This document shows, one piece after another, positions 40,893 to 52,181 of a stretch of DNA of 64,000 nucleotides (the first letter of the stretch is position 1; each line of letters starts with the position of its first letter). Origin of the DNA: Bathynomus jamesi. Lineage: Eukaryota > Arthropoda > Malacostraca > Isopoda > Cirolanidae. The stretch spans positions 242,001 to 306,000 of the forward strand of contig JAJOZX010000998.1 of NCBI GenBank assembly GCA_023014485.1, read 5' to 3'. Made by a program: the position numbers and the translations under genes. The notes beneath the pieces were generated by a model. It had not been told where the DNA came from, did not search any database, and saw only the letters and a program-made list of their open reading frames with translations.

Positions 40893-41443
40893 CAGTGGTG
40901 TAGTGCTGTGGGAACGCGTGGGAACGGCGTTCCCTTACTTTTTTTGGTAGACGGAACGGCGTTCCATCACTTTTTCAAATAAATCCGAACTTACAAATCT
41001 CTAACGTCATGAAATTTTAATTCCCACCCCTAGAAGAAATATAAGAAAGAATCATTAACTGTTTCATTTCTTTTAGCTTCGACTGAGGTAATGCTAGCCT
41101 ATAAAGATCTGGTGAAACAGTCACCACGGCGTACCAGTTGTTAACTTTTTTTTAGTTAATCATTCCAGTTGTTAGCTATTTTTATTGATCGTACTGGATG
41201 TCGTATATCTAATGACACTGGAAATACTGCATCTTCAACCTTGGAATATATCCTAATATCCAGTGCATATGACCTCAAAATATTCCTGAAATTGGTCAGA
41301 TTTCAAAAGATTTCCCGGGGAGCTTACAGTGCCCCCAGACCCCCAGCTGTATGGGCTCGCCGCGCTTGCCATTGTCTCCCCGGCATCTGAGTAACACTTT
41401 CAAAATGCGTTCCCTCACTTCTTTATTTAGCACTACACCACTG
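40893..41443. mobile_element. hAT-type MITE with 8-bp target duplication
   Basis: CAGTGGTGTAGTGCT at the left and AGCACTACACCACTG at the right. Flanks ATAATAAC at 40885-40892 and 41444-41451. Next to the ends, GGGAACGGCGTTCCCTTACT and GCGTTCCCTCACTT are related motifs. 551 bases, non-coding. The target was an (ATA)n microsatellite. Confidence 0.9.
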
Positions 41444-41549
41444 ATAATAACTACCCAAAGTTAATACGAAAAAATAAAAATAAAAAGTACAGGTAATGAA
41501 AAAGCCAATGTGGTGCTAAATGGAACTGTACACCAACACTTTCATACCA

Positions 41550-42133
41550 GGAAGTTCATATTCTAGAAGACAGAAAGCAGGATTGATGAATAGCTCGAAC
41601 AATTGGATTGTCTGAGTTTTGAATTCTTTGAAAGGTTTGCATTGAACAAGGTAGGTGCGTATCTGTATTAAGCGCGCCTTGTTACCTCAGGTAGTCTCGA
41701 AACGTTGCGGTTGGCAAACATTTGAGAAGCTAAGCATCTTAGAAATAACTTATGCAGTAGTCTAAAAGATTTGCTATAAATCAAATTTACGGTCCTGTCA
41801 GAGCCTCTTTTATAATTAGCCCACAGTTCCTACCATAGATATTAGTGGAGAAAGTACGAAAAAGAAAGTCTTTAGTTTCACTTGTAAGGAATGTAAAGTT
41901 CCTTATAATCAGTAACTCAGTAACCTCGATATTGTTTCCTTACGTCTGAGTCGTCACTCAAGGAGCTAGTGATAATTTCACCCAGATACTTAAATTTACG
42001 TACTTGCTCTATTGGTTCGTCCCTCATTTTGAAAATAATATTCTTTGGAATGCTATGGAAATTAGTCACGTAGATAATATCATTTTGATTTTGCCGTAGG
42101 GTCGACACTTTATTTGTAATGTCTTTACGGGTG
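41550..42133 (-). pseudogene. LINE family B scrap, split from 47.2 kb by an LTR element
   Basis: Minus strand: IPKNIIFKMRDEPIEQVRKF, KYLGEIITSSLSDDSDVRKQ, then decayed FRLLHKLFLRCLASQMFANR and LPEVTRRA, the family B thumb and C-terminus. The piece stops at the 5-kb LTR element, and its continuation appears beyond it at 47231-47581. Confidence 0.65.
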
Positions 42134-42690
42134 TGTAGTGATCGCCTTTATTAATTTACTTTCTTCTCATTATTTACTCTTCTTTCTACTTTACTATCTC
42201 TCTATTTATTCTCTATCGGCTATTTCTTTCATTTATCACTTTGTTTCTCTACACTCTTTTTGCCGTATCGTATAAATATCATGGTAGCGCGCCTAGACCT
42301 GACTGAAAGACCGTTACAAAACAAAGGGGGAAGGGGGTATATTAATACTCTTTTTAACACTTATGAACGTTTTATTAATTTCGAAAATGGTTTAGTTAAG
42401 TTAGGGGTATGCGAGTATGAAATTTCTATTATAATAATTTAGGTCGGAGAGGGCACACCACTTAATTAATTTACGTTACATTTCGTCAACCTACGCGTAA
42501 CGCGTTGCCTCAAGACTGACTTATGGGTAGTCGCTCTCTTGGGCCCCTGTTCAGGACTACCAACTTACCCATTTTAAACAATTTAAACTAACAAACATGC
42601 TTTATCGTAATCATCACAATTTTTAGTAAATTTATATTAAACATCTTATAATTAAACAGAAATTAATATTCTTAACTAAGCATTACTACA
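42134..42690 (-). repeat. LTR, left copy
   Basis: TG...CA-type long terminal repeat with TGTAGT/ACTACA inverted tips. It differs from the right copy by small indels (for example around 42530-42545 and a T-run near 42352) and few substitutions, so insertion was fairly recent. A 60-residue ORF crosses it, but the T-run indel breaks it in the other LTR. Confidence 0.88.
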
Positions 42691-45600
42691 CTCGCATCAC
42701 CCCCTTGAAAATAAGTTTTTCATTAGAAAACTTATTAATATCGTTTAACAATTTCATAATTTATTCAACAAACTTACATATTTTGCAATTTTTTTTTTTT
42801 TTTTTTTTAACAATTCAGAGAGATAGACAAGAAATAATTAGATGACAAATTCCATACATATATTGTATCATATTATAAAAACCGAAAACTTTATAATTTT
42901 CACATTTGCATAAAATAACATTTCACTCTAATAATTAAATTACAACCTGTAACTAATCTATACATGCCAAAAAAAAATAACGGAAAATTTTCTTACAGTG
43001 GCTACACAAATCTCAAGTTCACAATCTATTCCCGCGATTCCTCATCAACGATCGCTTTACATTTGAAACAATTATTTGTATAGTTATACAGTTACTATCA
43101 GGGCAACAGAAAAAAATAAGAAAAAGTTTACATAAAATTCTGACCAAGAGCGCACATACTACTTCACGAAAACACAACGCGCCCTTTCACTTATAATTTC
43201 ATAATAATCAGTACATAATTTGCTGGACGTTGTTTAGATGACACTCCGCACGCTGACAACGGATTTCAATTTTCAATCGCAGCTCTCCTGCTCACTTCGC
43301 TAGAATGCAAGGGATTGCATCAATCAACATGCAACAGGGCAGCACGCTATAATGGTTCCGCTCTCTCTCCAATGGCGAAAAAAAAAACAAGAGACGTCCA
43401 ATTCTAAAAGGATCAGGGGGGGAGATATCTGAAAGCGGGACCACGCGCTGGAATTGGACGAATTTGCAATTCTAGAAGTCGATGAAGAAACTCGCCTTGT
43501 CTCATCTCCACTTTTGTCGGTGAACGCTGCTCTTCCTACGTCCAGCTGAAAGACTCTTCTACTGGCAACAATCAAACGATGACTCCGCCGTAGGCCGTTT
43601 CCCAACGAACCTACTGTATGTCTGTATGGACAGTACAGTCGTAGGCACCCGTTCAAGCTCTCGTGGCTTGTCTACCGCGCGCTGTGACACATATTTAGCG
43701 AAGCATTCGAGCAGCGTGACCAGCTACTGCCCGAAAAATACCAGTAGACCATCTTCGATCGAAACTTTCGTGTGCCAAGACCCTGCACACGTAAATTTCT
43801 CTTCTCTTCCGAAACTGTCCTGCGCCAAGTCCATGCGCATTCGGTTCCTCTCTTCTGTCTCTTCTCTTCTCTTCCGAAACCATCCTGCGCCAAGTCCATG
43901 CGCCATTTGGTTTCTCTTCTCTCTCTCTCATTGGTGATCGATCACCTATCCGGTCGACTAAACTCACTTGATGGAACTCGGATTCAACTTGGTTGACTCC
44001 CAAACCGAGCCTTTGCAATTTTGAAAAAAAAAGTTTATTCGAAACGTTTCTGTACTGCTTATCATTTCATTTTTAATTTATCGAATTTTCTCGACAGTTC
44101 ACTTCGAAATACTAACTACACATTTGCTCTGGCCAAATTCACGGAAAGAAAAAATTACAATCTCAAAATTTCGCAAAAATTTAATCAAATCTAGCTACCA
44201 ATAAGGTCACTTATGGCAGTTACAGCAGAGAAGATAAAAAAAGTCATAAAACGCTAAAAAAATTGTACAGTATAAATATAAAAGCGCCCATACATAGTAA
44301 CTGTTAGTATAATTTAAGAATTATTATTGTTCAAACTATCGTCAGAAATCACCTCAATACCTCTAAATACAAAAGACAAAAATGAACCCCAGAAACTTCA
44401 TGTCATCCATTCTCTGACAATCATGAACCCTCTTGCTTTGAGGAGGAGCACACAAAGACGCCACAAAAACGTTACTGGCTATATAAGGCTCCATTTCCGA
44501 GTGTACACTTGAGTCAATGTTTCAAATGCATTAGTTAACTCCGACTGAAGGTTTAAACAATAATAATTTTCTAAACAGTTATTAAAAAGTAAAAAAAATT
44601 TAAATATTACTACCAAAAATTATTTTAATACAGTAATTCCAACTTGAAACGTCAAATTTCATACGAATTGAACTCGCAATTAGCAAATTACATCTGAGAT
44701 ACAACTCTCTCCTTCAACAGAAACCCCAGTATGGTTTGCAAATCACAAAAATCTCAGTAATTTATCGTTTCCAAGTGAAACTACAAATTTGCATAGTTAT
44801 ACTAAATAAGAATAGATCATATGCACAAAAAATACACGCAATCCACTGTAACAAAAACAAAAAACATGCATAATTAAGAGCGGTCGCTTTGTTTGTAAGC
44901 GAACCTCTATACAAATATCCCTAACCGAATGAACTTGCATTATATCCTAACATAATTTCGTAATATTTTCCATGCAAACGCTCGAACTAAAAAAAAGACA
45001 TTTTTCATTTCTAATACCCAAATTAAAATATCAAATTAAAACATCCTTTTTAGAATACAATCTAAATTTGAACTAAAAATTTTACCATTGTCATTGAACT
45101 GGAAAGAAAAATAAAAATCGGCCTACCTGTACCAATAAAATTGATTATTGAATGAATTTATAAAACGTAAAAATATATGAAAAGAATTTTCTACACAAAT
45201 TTCTGTAATTCAAAAAAAATTATAATATCCAGATTTAGTAAAATGTGTACCGTAACTCACATTGGCCGCCAAAATAAAAATAAAATTTACTGCTGCACTT
45301 TTAGGCCTATATTTAATAAATTCAATGTTATGCGCGGAAAGAACAATTTAGAATTTTATGCATAACATTTGTGCTTATTAAAGAAAAATCCTATGCTTAT
45401 TTATGTTAAACCAATTAAAATTTTGTTAAATAACTAAGAATTTACTACTCAATAGACATACCGTAGTAACGGTTATCTCCGAACAATATTTTACGATAGG
45501 CCTACAAGAAATCCCTCAGTACAATACAATAGCCATCTTACCAAATATGTCGGAATTGTCGTGAAATGAACGAAAGAAACAGAGAGAGGAGAAAAAAAAT

Positions 45601-46666
45601 AATCAGCTTACCTACCAAAGTTTATGAGTATATAAATATATGTAATTATATATATAACTAATAAATACGTATTAGTTAATAAGTAAGTATATAATTAATG
45701 AGTATATAATTAATGAGTATATAAAAAATCCAAAAAAACTTATAAAAATTTCACAACACAATTTCTCTATTTCAGTTAAACGAATTCTACTTATTTTGAA
45801 ATTTAACACAATCCTATACGGCGACTTATAATCTGACAAATTTAATATGTTTAAGATTACCTTTCGACTGTCAATTAACTGTAACTTAACCTATATAGCG
45901 CGAAGCGAGCGAAGCAAAAAGCCCGTAAATCTATATAAACAAAATAATCCTATTATTATATACAGGCAATCGAAATATAATAAAAATCTGCTAATGAAAC
46001 CCAGAAAATTTCTCACAAATTTTCGCTAAAACATTTTGAAAGGACCATATAAAATGTGTATCACTGTATTTAAACTAACAATTACTTACGTACAAATTTT
46101 TCTATATTAATCGCTATTATTATATTACAATTACTACTAATTCCAAAAGAAACAAAAAGTAAAAAGTAAGCTGAAACAGGCATACAGTGGAAGAGACGAA
46201 AAAAAAAAAGAAAAATTGAGTCTTCAGGCAGCACGATAATGTTCAAAACTATATCCTCTCCAACCGAATGAACGAAATTTAACGTAATAATGACTCGCAA
46301 TATTGAGTCGGACAAACGAAAAGCAACGGAACTGGACGATGAAAAATGGGACAAAGAATCCAACGAACTCCCACGAAAAGAAAGAAAAAAAACAAATTAA
46401 ATTTTTTAGGCGCGAAGTTTGTCAGGGACGCTATCAGGATGCGAAGGCGAAGCGCCATTTTTAAATTTTATTTACAATGAAATTTTAAGGCATGAAATCG
46501 AAATTTGCCTGCAAACGGTAAACTTTGCATTTAGATATTTTAATAATCGAAATAAAATATTCATTAACGCTATTGGTTATTATACCGGTTTTAAGAATTT
46601 TAATCGAAATACTAGCACGTGGGTAAGCCTCACAAAATATATGTAAGACCACCGCTAGCCACCAGA
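42691..46666. other. LTR element interior without recognisable genes
   Basis: Mostly AT-rich sequence of unknown origin. At 43300-43990 it is distinctly richer in G and C and contains two to three tandem units of CGAAACCATCCTGCGCCAAG type. GCGCGAAGCGAGCGAAGC at 45899-45916 and a related GCGAAGGCGAAGCGCC at 46441-46456 are odd GC-rich islands. No protein domain seen in six frames. Confidence 0.6.
43745..43925. repeat. Tandem repeat inside LTR element
   Basis: TCTTCTCTTCCGAAACTGTC then CTGCGCCAAGTCCATGCGC is repeated with changes (about 43800 and 43870), preceded by a weaker unit (about 43768). It produces repeated WTWRRxVSEEKR-like residues in a minus frame, with no homology. Confidence 0.65.
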
Positions 46667-47230
46667 TGTAGTGATCGCCTTTATTAATTTACTTTCTCTT
46701 CATTATTTACGCTTCTTTCTACTTTACTATATCTCTATTTATTCTCGATCGGCTATTTCTTTCATTTATCACTTTGTTTCTCTACACTCTTTTTGCCGTA
46801 TCGTATAAATATCATGGTAGCGCGCCTAGACCTGACTGAAAGACCGTTACAAAACAAAGGGGGAAGGGGGTATATTAATACTCTTTTTTAACACTTATGA
46901 ACGTTTTATTAATTTCGAAAATGGTTTAGTTAAGTTAGGGGTATGCGAGTATGAAATTTCTATATAATAATTTAGGTCGGAGAGGGCACACCACTTATTA
47001 ATTTTACGTTACATTTCGTCAACCTACGCGTAACGCGTTGCCTCAAGACTGACTTATGGGTAGCCTGCTCCTTGGGCCCCTGTCAGGACTACCAACTGTA
47101 CCCATTTTAAACAATTTAAAATCTAACAAACATGCTTTATCGTAATCATCACAATTTTTAGTAAATTTATATTAAACATTTTAATAATTAATCAAACAGA
47201 AATCAATATTCTTAACTAAGCATTACTACA
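46667..47230 (-). repeat. LTR, right copy
   Basis: Same sequence as the left LTR with minor indels. In the inferred minus orientation this is the 5' LTR, adjacent to the TGG primer-binding-like sequence. Confidence 0.88.
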
Positions 47231-47581
47231 GGTGCTTTCAATTTTGGCATATCCCTATGAACTGGAAGGTTTGTATTGAACAAGGTAGGTGTTTATCTGT
47301 GTCTTCGCGCATTCTACTTCTTCAGCGTTATAAAAATCGTGACACACAGACACAAGCAGGTCAGACTTAATATGATCTACCTTATCAAATACAAAACAAA
47401 ACAAGGGATTTTCTACAAGTCTACACCTTTCTGCAGACGACGTCATAATAATTGAGTAAACGAGAAACACGGTCACACGTGGACAGTGTAGGAGGGTGGG
47501 TGTTGGGCGGGAAGAGGGAAGGGACTGCCCATGGGGATGACCATTTCTCGGCCCTTTAAACAACGTCACAAATACTACCAA
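47231..47581 (-). pseudogene. ORF1-like fragment next to LTR element
   Basis: ENPLFCFVFDKVDHIKSDLL and VSVCHDFYNAEEVECAKTQI match a conserved block (aspartate-rich helix, then FYxxEEVxxAK) that I have seen in ORF1-like proteins of invertebrate retroelements but cannot name. The preceding residues are not convincing. At the LTR border (47231) it is cut, and the other side is at 42133. The fragment and 41550-42133 were probably contiguous. Confidence 0.55.
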
Positions 47582-47799
47582 TTAGATGTACAGGACATCT
47601 TTTCACATTAAGTATTACGAAATAGTTGCTCACTATGTCACACTAATTATATACGCCGAATCACTGTAAATTTATGAAAAGAATGATGTAAAAATTTCAT
47701 GCGGTAACACTCAAAAATCCTTACTATTTAAAGTGAGAACCGCAGCCAAACAAGAAACGTGTCTATTCCCACGAAGATATATACTCGTAATATATACTG

Positions 47800-48610
47800 T
47801 ATATACATACAACCCTTGTAAAACAAGTGCGGCTGGCTAAACTCCTGGGAATTACCCTCGATGCAAACCTGTCATTCAAAAAGCATACTGAAGGTCTATG
47901 CAACAAATTAATTAGCCAAAGTCTTATATGTACATAATTACAAAAGTAGCTGCATCACTCCCAAAACAAGCTCCTGGATCCATATATTTCACTATGGCAT
48001 ACCGACACTTGCAGTACTGCATTGCAGTCACTGGTAGTAATGCAAAAAAGAATAATTAGGAAAATGTATAAATTCAACAAACATAATCAAATTACCAACA
48101 AAATGTTCCAAAATTTAAATATTTTGAAACAAGTAGAAATCTACCAACTAAGCATTGTTTCATCTATGCATCAAATTGTCAATAATACTGCAGCAGAAAT
48201 CATCGAAAACAAAATATTAGCTTCCCAGGATCACCTGAAGATCCGTCATCCCAGCCTATTTTAGTTAGCTTTATAAGGCTAACTAACGAAAATATCACGA
48301 CCTAACCTAACCAATCGTCAAGGGCGTACAGTTGACCTGACGATTGGCTAGGTTAGGTCGTGATATTTATGTTAGTTAGCCTTATAAAGCTAACTAAAAA
48401 CGGCTGGGGTGACGGATCTTCAGGTGATCCGCTTCCCAAACCCAAAACTCAGAAAACTAATTTATACTCCAGAAGTCTAGATCATGTAACAAAATATTTA
48501 TATTCAACAGGACCCTACCCCTGGAACACACCCGATCAGGAGATAAAATAATCTAACGCGCTAAAAACTTTCCAGAGAAAACTGAAAGACAAATTCATCA
48601 ACTCATACAA
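47800..48610 (+). pseudogene. LINE RT C-terminal fragment, interrupted by foldback
   Basis: RLAKLLGITLDANLSFKKHT, then (new frame) LVVMQKRIIRKMYKFNKHNQ, NILKQVEIYQLSIVSSMHQI and DHLKIRHPSL, the thumb and C-terminus of a jockey-type RT. Foldback copy 7 (48228-48432) is inserted here. After it the homology resumes as LPKPKTQKTNLYSRSLDHV, then LKTFQRKLKDKFINSYKP and a stop at about 48616. The fragment at 13378-13656 is from the same family. Confidence 0.7.
48228..48432. repeat. Palindromic foldback repeat, copy 7 (longest)
   Basis: Order: GGATCACCTGAAGATCCGTC, ATCCCAGCC, TTAGTTAGCTTTATAAGGCT, AACTAACGAAAATATCACGA, CCTAACCTAACCAATCGTC, linker AAGGGCGTACAGTTGACC, then all blocks inverted, ending GGATCTTCAGGTGATCC. 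The outer 29 bases on the left are in frame with the RT reading (DHLKIRHPSL). The right 29 are their inverse and are absent from the expected RT sequence. Confidence 0.85.
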
Positions 48611-48616
48611 ACCATA

Positions 48617-48949
48617 ATATCCAGTCTCGTATTTCCATTCCACCCTTCTTAGACCGTTCCCTTCCTCCTACACTCAATTACATTAATAATAATAACGAGG
48701 TATTTAATATTTAGATTCTTTATCCCAACAAATAAGAATGCGCAAACTTAGCTGAATATTTAAACGTATATATAAATATATGTCTTACATTTAGAGCAAA
48801 TAATTTCTGTTTCTCCTTGTCTCTCTGTCTTTAAAATTACTGCAAATAACCTCAATTCTCTGCATTATCTAGAAAGCTTTGTCATATAACATCGTTCTGC
48901 CAATACAGCACAAAATTTGCTTGCAGATGGCAGTTCTGTGCTATATATT

Positions 48950-49011
<62 letters not shown>

Positions 49012-49021
49012 ATATATATAT
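48617..49021. other. Gap with (CT)n(TA)n
   Basis: No gene. (CT)n at about 48955-48992 runs into (TA)n at 48993-49024. Confidence 0.5.
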
Positions 49022-49102
49022 ATATGAAACTTATTTCATGAAAGTAACACGTGAAAAATATTTATGATGAATAAAACCACGAAGGAAAGGAAACACAGAG
49101 TG

Positions 49103-49142
49103 GTGCTCAAGCGCTTTCGTCTAATGACATCCTCAGGAACAC
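49103..49142 (-). ncRNA. Hammerhead-ribozyme-like motif, left repeat
   Basis: Same motif as at 50648-50687, on the minus strand and identical in all core positions: stem I arms GTGTTC/GAGCAC, CTGAGGA box, 3-bp stem II (GTC/GAC), GAAA, self-complementary AGCGCT for stem III. Confidence 0.6.
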
Positions 49143-49599
49143 TGAAGTAAATAAAGAGTACAAGACTATAATATAGGTTACAAAAAAAAAATTATATATA
49201 TATATATATATATATGTAAATAAAGAAATAAAAATTGTGGGAGGAGCATACACATTTGTAAGGAAAACTACCAATTTTAGCACTTTGACCGAATTCAACA
49301 CAAGCTCAAATGGATTGTTTACAACCAATTTTACAAATAATGCCTAAATGATATATAGGTCACAAAAAAAATAAAAATAAAGAAATAAAATAAAAATAAA
49401 TTGAAAAATAAAAATTGTAAGAGGAGCATACAAATTTATAAGGGAGCATTACTGTGCCCTTCTTGTTTAACCCTTTAAAGACTGAAGGTACAAATTGCTA
49501 ACGTTTCAAATACAAGCATTCATAACTTAACCCTACAAAAAATTCAGGCTTAAAGGGTTAAATCCGTTCTGAACGAATTCAAAACAACAGGATCGAGTT

Positions 49600-50318
49600 G
49601 AAAAAGACCTTTGCTCTTGACATGACACCCCCATTAAGAAGGCTATATTTTCTTCAATGTTTCTCCGCGCTCTTAGGATCGCCAGTCCGGAGTACATCGA
49701 TGCCGAATTGGAAAAAATCAACGGTATTGGAAGTGATCTGTGCTACCCACCTGCGGTTATGGAATCTTGTCTTAACAAGGCAAAACGAACCTTCTATCGT
49801 GTGAATAATAACACTCGCACTTTGTCAAAGAATATTTAAGTACTTCCATGTTTCCCGGGCTTTTTAGGCATTGCTAATGTACTTAAACTTTTGGATATTA
49901 ATGTAGTATTTTCATATAACAATATTGTGAAAAATATCATAGTAAAAAATAGCCCTACCAATAATTCAGACATTATCTGTAAAATTGGGTGTAAACAATG
50001 TGATTCCTTTTACACTGGTCAAACGGGAAAGGATTTGCACACGCGTGTAAAACAGCATCAATATTCCGTTAGAACGGGACAGACGTCCAGTGCCCTTTTT
50101 GTCCATTTGTCAGAGTTATCCCATTGTGGGATTGGAATAATGCTTCAGTTTTGTTTCACTCTAGCAATATTGTTAATAGAAATATTCTTGAGTCTGCTAT
50201 TATTCAACTTACAAATAACTTTAACATGAACATAGGTCTTTTTCAACTCGATCCTGTTCTTTTGAATTCGTTCAGAACGGATTTAAAGAAGAAGGGCAGA
50301 GTGCTAAACCTTTGGTAA
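49600..50318 (+). pseudogene. Penelope-like RT C-terminus and GIY-YIG endonuclease
   Basis: The main frame reads SPEYIDAELEKINGIGSDLC and NKAKRTFYRVNNNTRTLSKN (thumb), one TAA at about 49837, FPGFLGIANVLKLLDINVVF, then CKQCDSFYTGQTGKDLHTRV (the YxG-QT-x-L-R core of GIY-YIG nucleases) and ALFVHLSELSHCG. A frameshift near 50125 leads to DWNNASVLFHSSNIVNRNIL and LESAIIQL, which carries the glutamate expected late in the nuclease. It ends RVLNLW and TAA. This nuclease nicks the target and distinguishes Penelope-like elements from LINEs. Confidence 0.82.
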
Positions 50319-50550
50319 TGCTCCCTTATAAATTTGTATGCTCCTCTTACAATTTTTATTTTTCAATTTATTTTTATTTTTATTTCTTTATTTTTATTTT
50401 TTGTAACCTATATATCATTTAAGCATTATCTATAAAATTGGTTGTAAACAATCCATTTGAGTTTGTGTTGAATTCGGGCAAAGTGCTAAAATTGGTAGTT
50501 TCCCTTACAAATGTGTATGCTCCTCCCACAATTTTTATTTCTTTATTTAC

Positions 50551-50610
<60 letters not shown>

Positions 50611-50647
50611 TGTAACCTATATAGTCTTGTACTCTTTATTTACTTCA

Positions 50648-50687
50648 GTGTTCCTGAGGATGTCATTAGACGAAAGCGCTTGAGCAC
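50648..50687 (+). ncRNA. Hammerhead-ribozyme-like motif, right repeat
   Basis: Stem I: GTGTTC (50648-50653) pairs with GAGCAC (50682-50687), six pairs with one G-U. Core CTGAGGA at 50654-50660. One spacer T, then stem II GTC (50662-50664) / GAC (50669-50671) with loop ATTA. GAAA at 50672-50675. AGCGCT (50675-50680) is self-complementary, as in dimeric hammerheads with minimal stem III. T50681 would be the cleavage base. The extra T in stem II departs from the canonical form, so activity is unproven. Confidence 0.6.
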
Positions 50688-50735
50688 CACTCTGTGTTTC
50701 CTTTCCTTCGTGGTTTTATTCATCATATTATATAT

Positions 50736-50743
50736 AAATAATA

Positions 50744-50792
<49 letters not shown>

Positions 50793-50839
50793 CTTGTTAC
50801 ACCTAATGCATATCCTGCATATGTATAAATAGAACAATA

Positions 50840-50870
<31 letters not shown>

Positions 50871-51244
50871 GCAAACTTGTTGATATAAGGGTTCAAATCA
50901 TTAACGACATGAAACGTACCTTTATTTAATATGTGACTGAATGAATAAGCCAAATAAACGAACATATTGCTGCCATTCAACGTTTTTACCATTTTATGAA
51001 ATTCTTTGTAGCCTCCAAAAACGCGTGAAGAAAAAAAATCTTCTTAGATACATTTCGATACATTTTCATTTTTGGGCTCATAAAAATCGTAAATCAAGTA
51101 TTCATTTTTAAATCCAATTTTGTACTGAATGAAATTGCTCACTTGAAGCGTTAGAATCCGGAAGCAGAAAACGGAAGAGAAAAATCTTTGGAGTTAAAAA
51201 ATATTTATAACGTTTCGCTCAATATTCGAATTACCTTAAAAAGC

Positions 51245-51302
<58 letters not shown>

Positions 51303-51920
51303 CTTCGTTTTTACTGCATTAGATTACGTTTCCTAAAGACGCAACTGAGCTGTAATAATTATTCTCGAAATTTACGAGAACTTTTCTCTAAAAGATAAAC
51401 AAGTTAGCCATGCGGAAACCGCGAACATTTAGCATGTCCCTAAATTTATTTTCTCCATCCGGACTCTTCCACAATTCCAAAAAGCCATTTATGGTTTGTG
51501 AGTTTCCTGTCGTTAAGCGTTTAGTTTAAAATGTTGGCATTATCACGTGAGCCTTCTGTGGAACACGGAAAAAAGTGCATAACTCCTAATTAAGTTATTC
51601 TACGTGTTTGCAGTATTTCATACTTATATTAAAATGGTTGCTGATAACAATAGTTCATTTTAGACTGTTTATTTTTTGTTATACTGAATGTCCTTCTTAA
51701 ATTTGTCCCTTTTTTGACCAGTTATTATAATAAATTTAAAATTAATATATTTAAGAAAATAAATTTGTACTGTACATATATATTTAATTTTTTTATTTGC
51801 TTTTTATACAAGTTATAATATTACTATTTTTACGTTCCCTTATTATGAGGATTATGAAATGTCTTACGAGAATATACTCGTATGACTTCCCTTGAGATTA
51901 TATATATATTATATATATAT
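50736..51920. other. Gap with simple repeats
   Basis: (TA)n at about 50750-50790, (ATT)n at 50840-50869, (GT)n(TA)n at 51245-51302. No gene recognised. Confidence 0.5.
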
Positions 51921-51924
51921 ATAT

Positions 51925-52181
51925 ATAGGCAAATTTTGAGGGCAAATTTTTTGAGGGGGCAGCAAATTTTGTCGTATTTCAACGTAAATTGGGCAAAAAA
52001 AGCAAAAATAGAAAATAAATAACTTATAAACACTAATAAATTAAATGGATTCACAAATAAGTTTTAAAATAATAAAGAACAACAGCCTCTAATACCAAAC
52101 TAGCGATATCAAATGGCACAACTATAAGCCACTGTGGTGACAATTTCCCTGGCTAGGGGCGCAAAATGTTACGTACGCCTC

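Larger units (their letters stand above)
42134..47230 (-). mobile_element. Non-autonomous LTR retrotransposon
   Basis: Two direct repeats of about 560 bases (42134-42690 and 46667-47230), each starting TGTAGTGATCGCC and ending CATTACTACA on the plus strand, enclose 3976 bases. GGTG flanks both sides (42130-42133, 47231-47234), a 4-bp target duplication. The interior has no gag or pol homology, is very AT-rich and has only short random ORFs. The minus orientation is inferred: next to the right LTR the minus strand reads TGGTGGCTAGCGG, a plausible primer binding site starting TGG, and next to the left LTR it reads AAGGGGGTGATGCGAG, a plausible polypurine tract. Confidence 0.85.
49022..50735 (+). 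mobile_element. Penelope-like element with inverted terminal repeats
   Basis: Left (about 49050-49455) and right (about 50320-50735) ends are inverted copies over some 400 bases, apart from TA-run length: shared words include ACACTGAAGTAAATAAAGAG, GGAGGAGCATACACATTTGT and GGTAGTTTTCCTTACAAATG-like blocks. Between them lie the RT thumb and a GIY-YIG endonuclease on the plus strand. The RT core is missing, so it is a 5'-truncated copy with an inverted extra terminal repeat. Each repeat carries a hammerhead-like motif facing outward. Confidence 0.85.

Noticed and set aside
42260..42442. Small gene inside the LTR
   Set aside because: The frame is broken by a one-base difference in the other LTR and has no homology.
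43324..44018. Overlapping ORFs on both strands in the LTR element interior
   Set aside because: Composition-driven ORFs in the G+C-richer tandem repeat. No domain recognised and no consistent frame.
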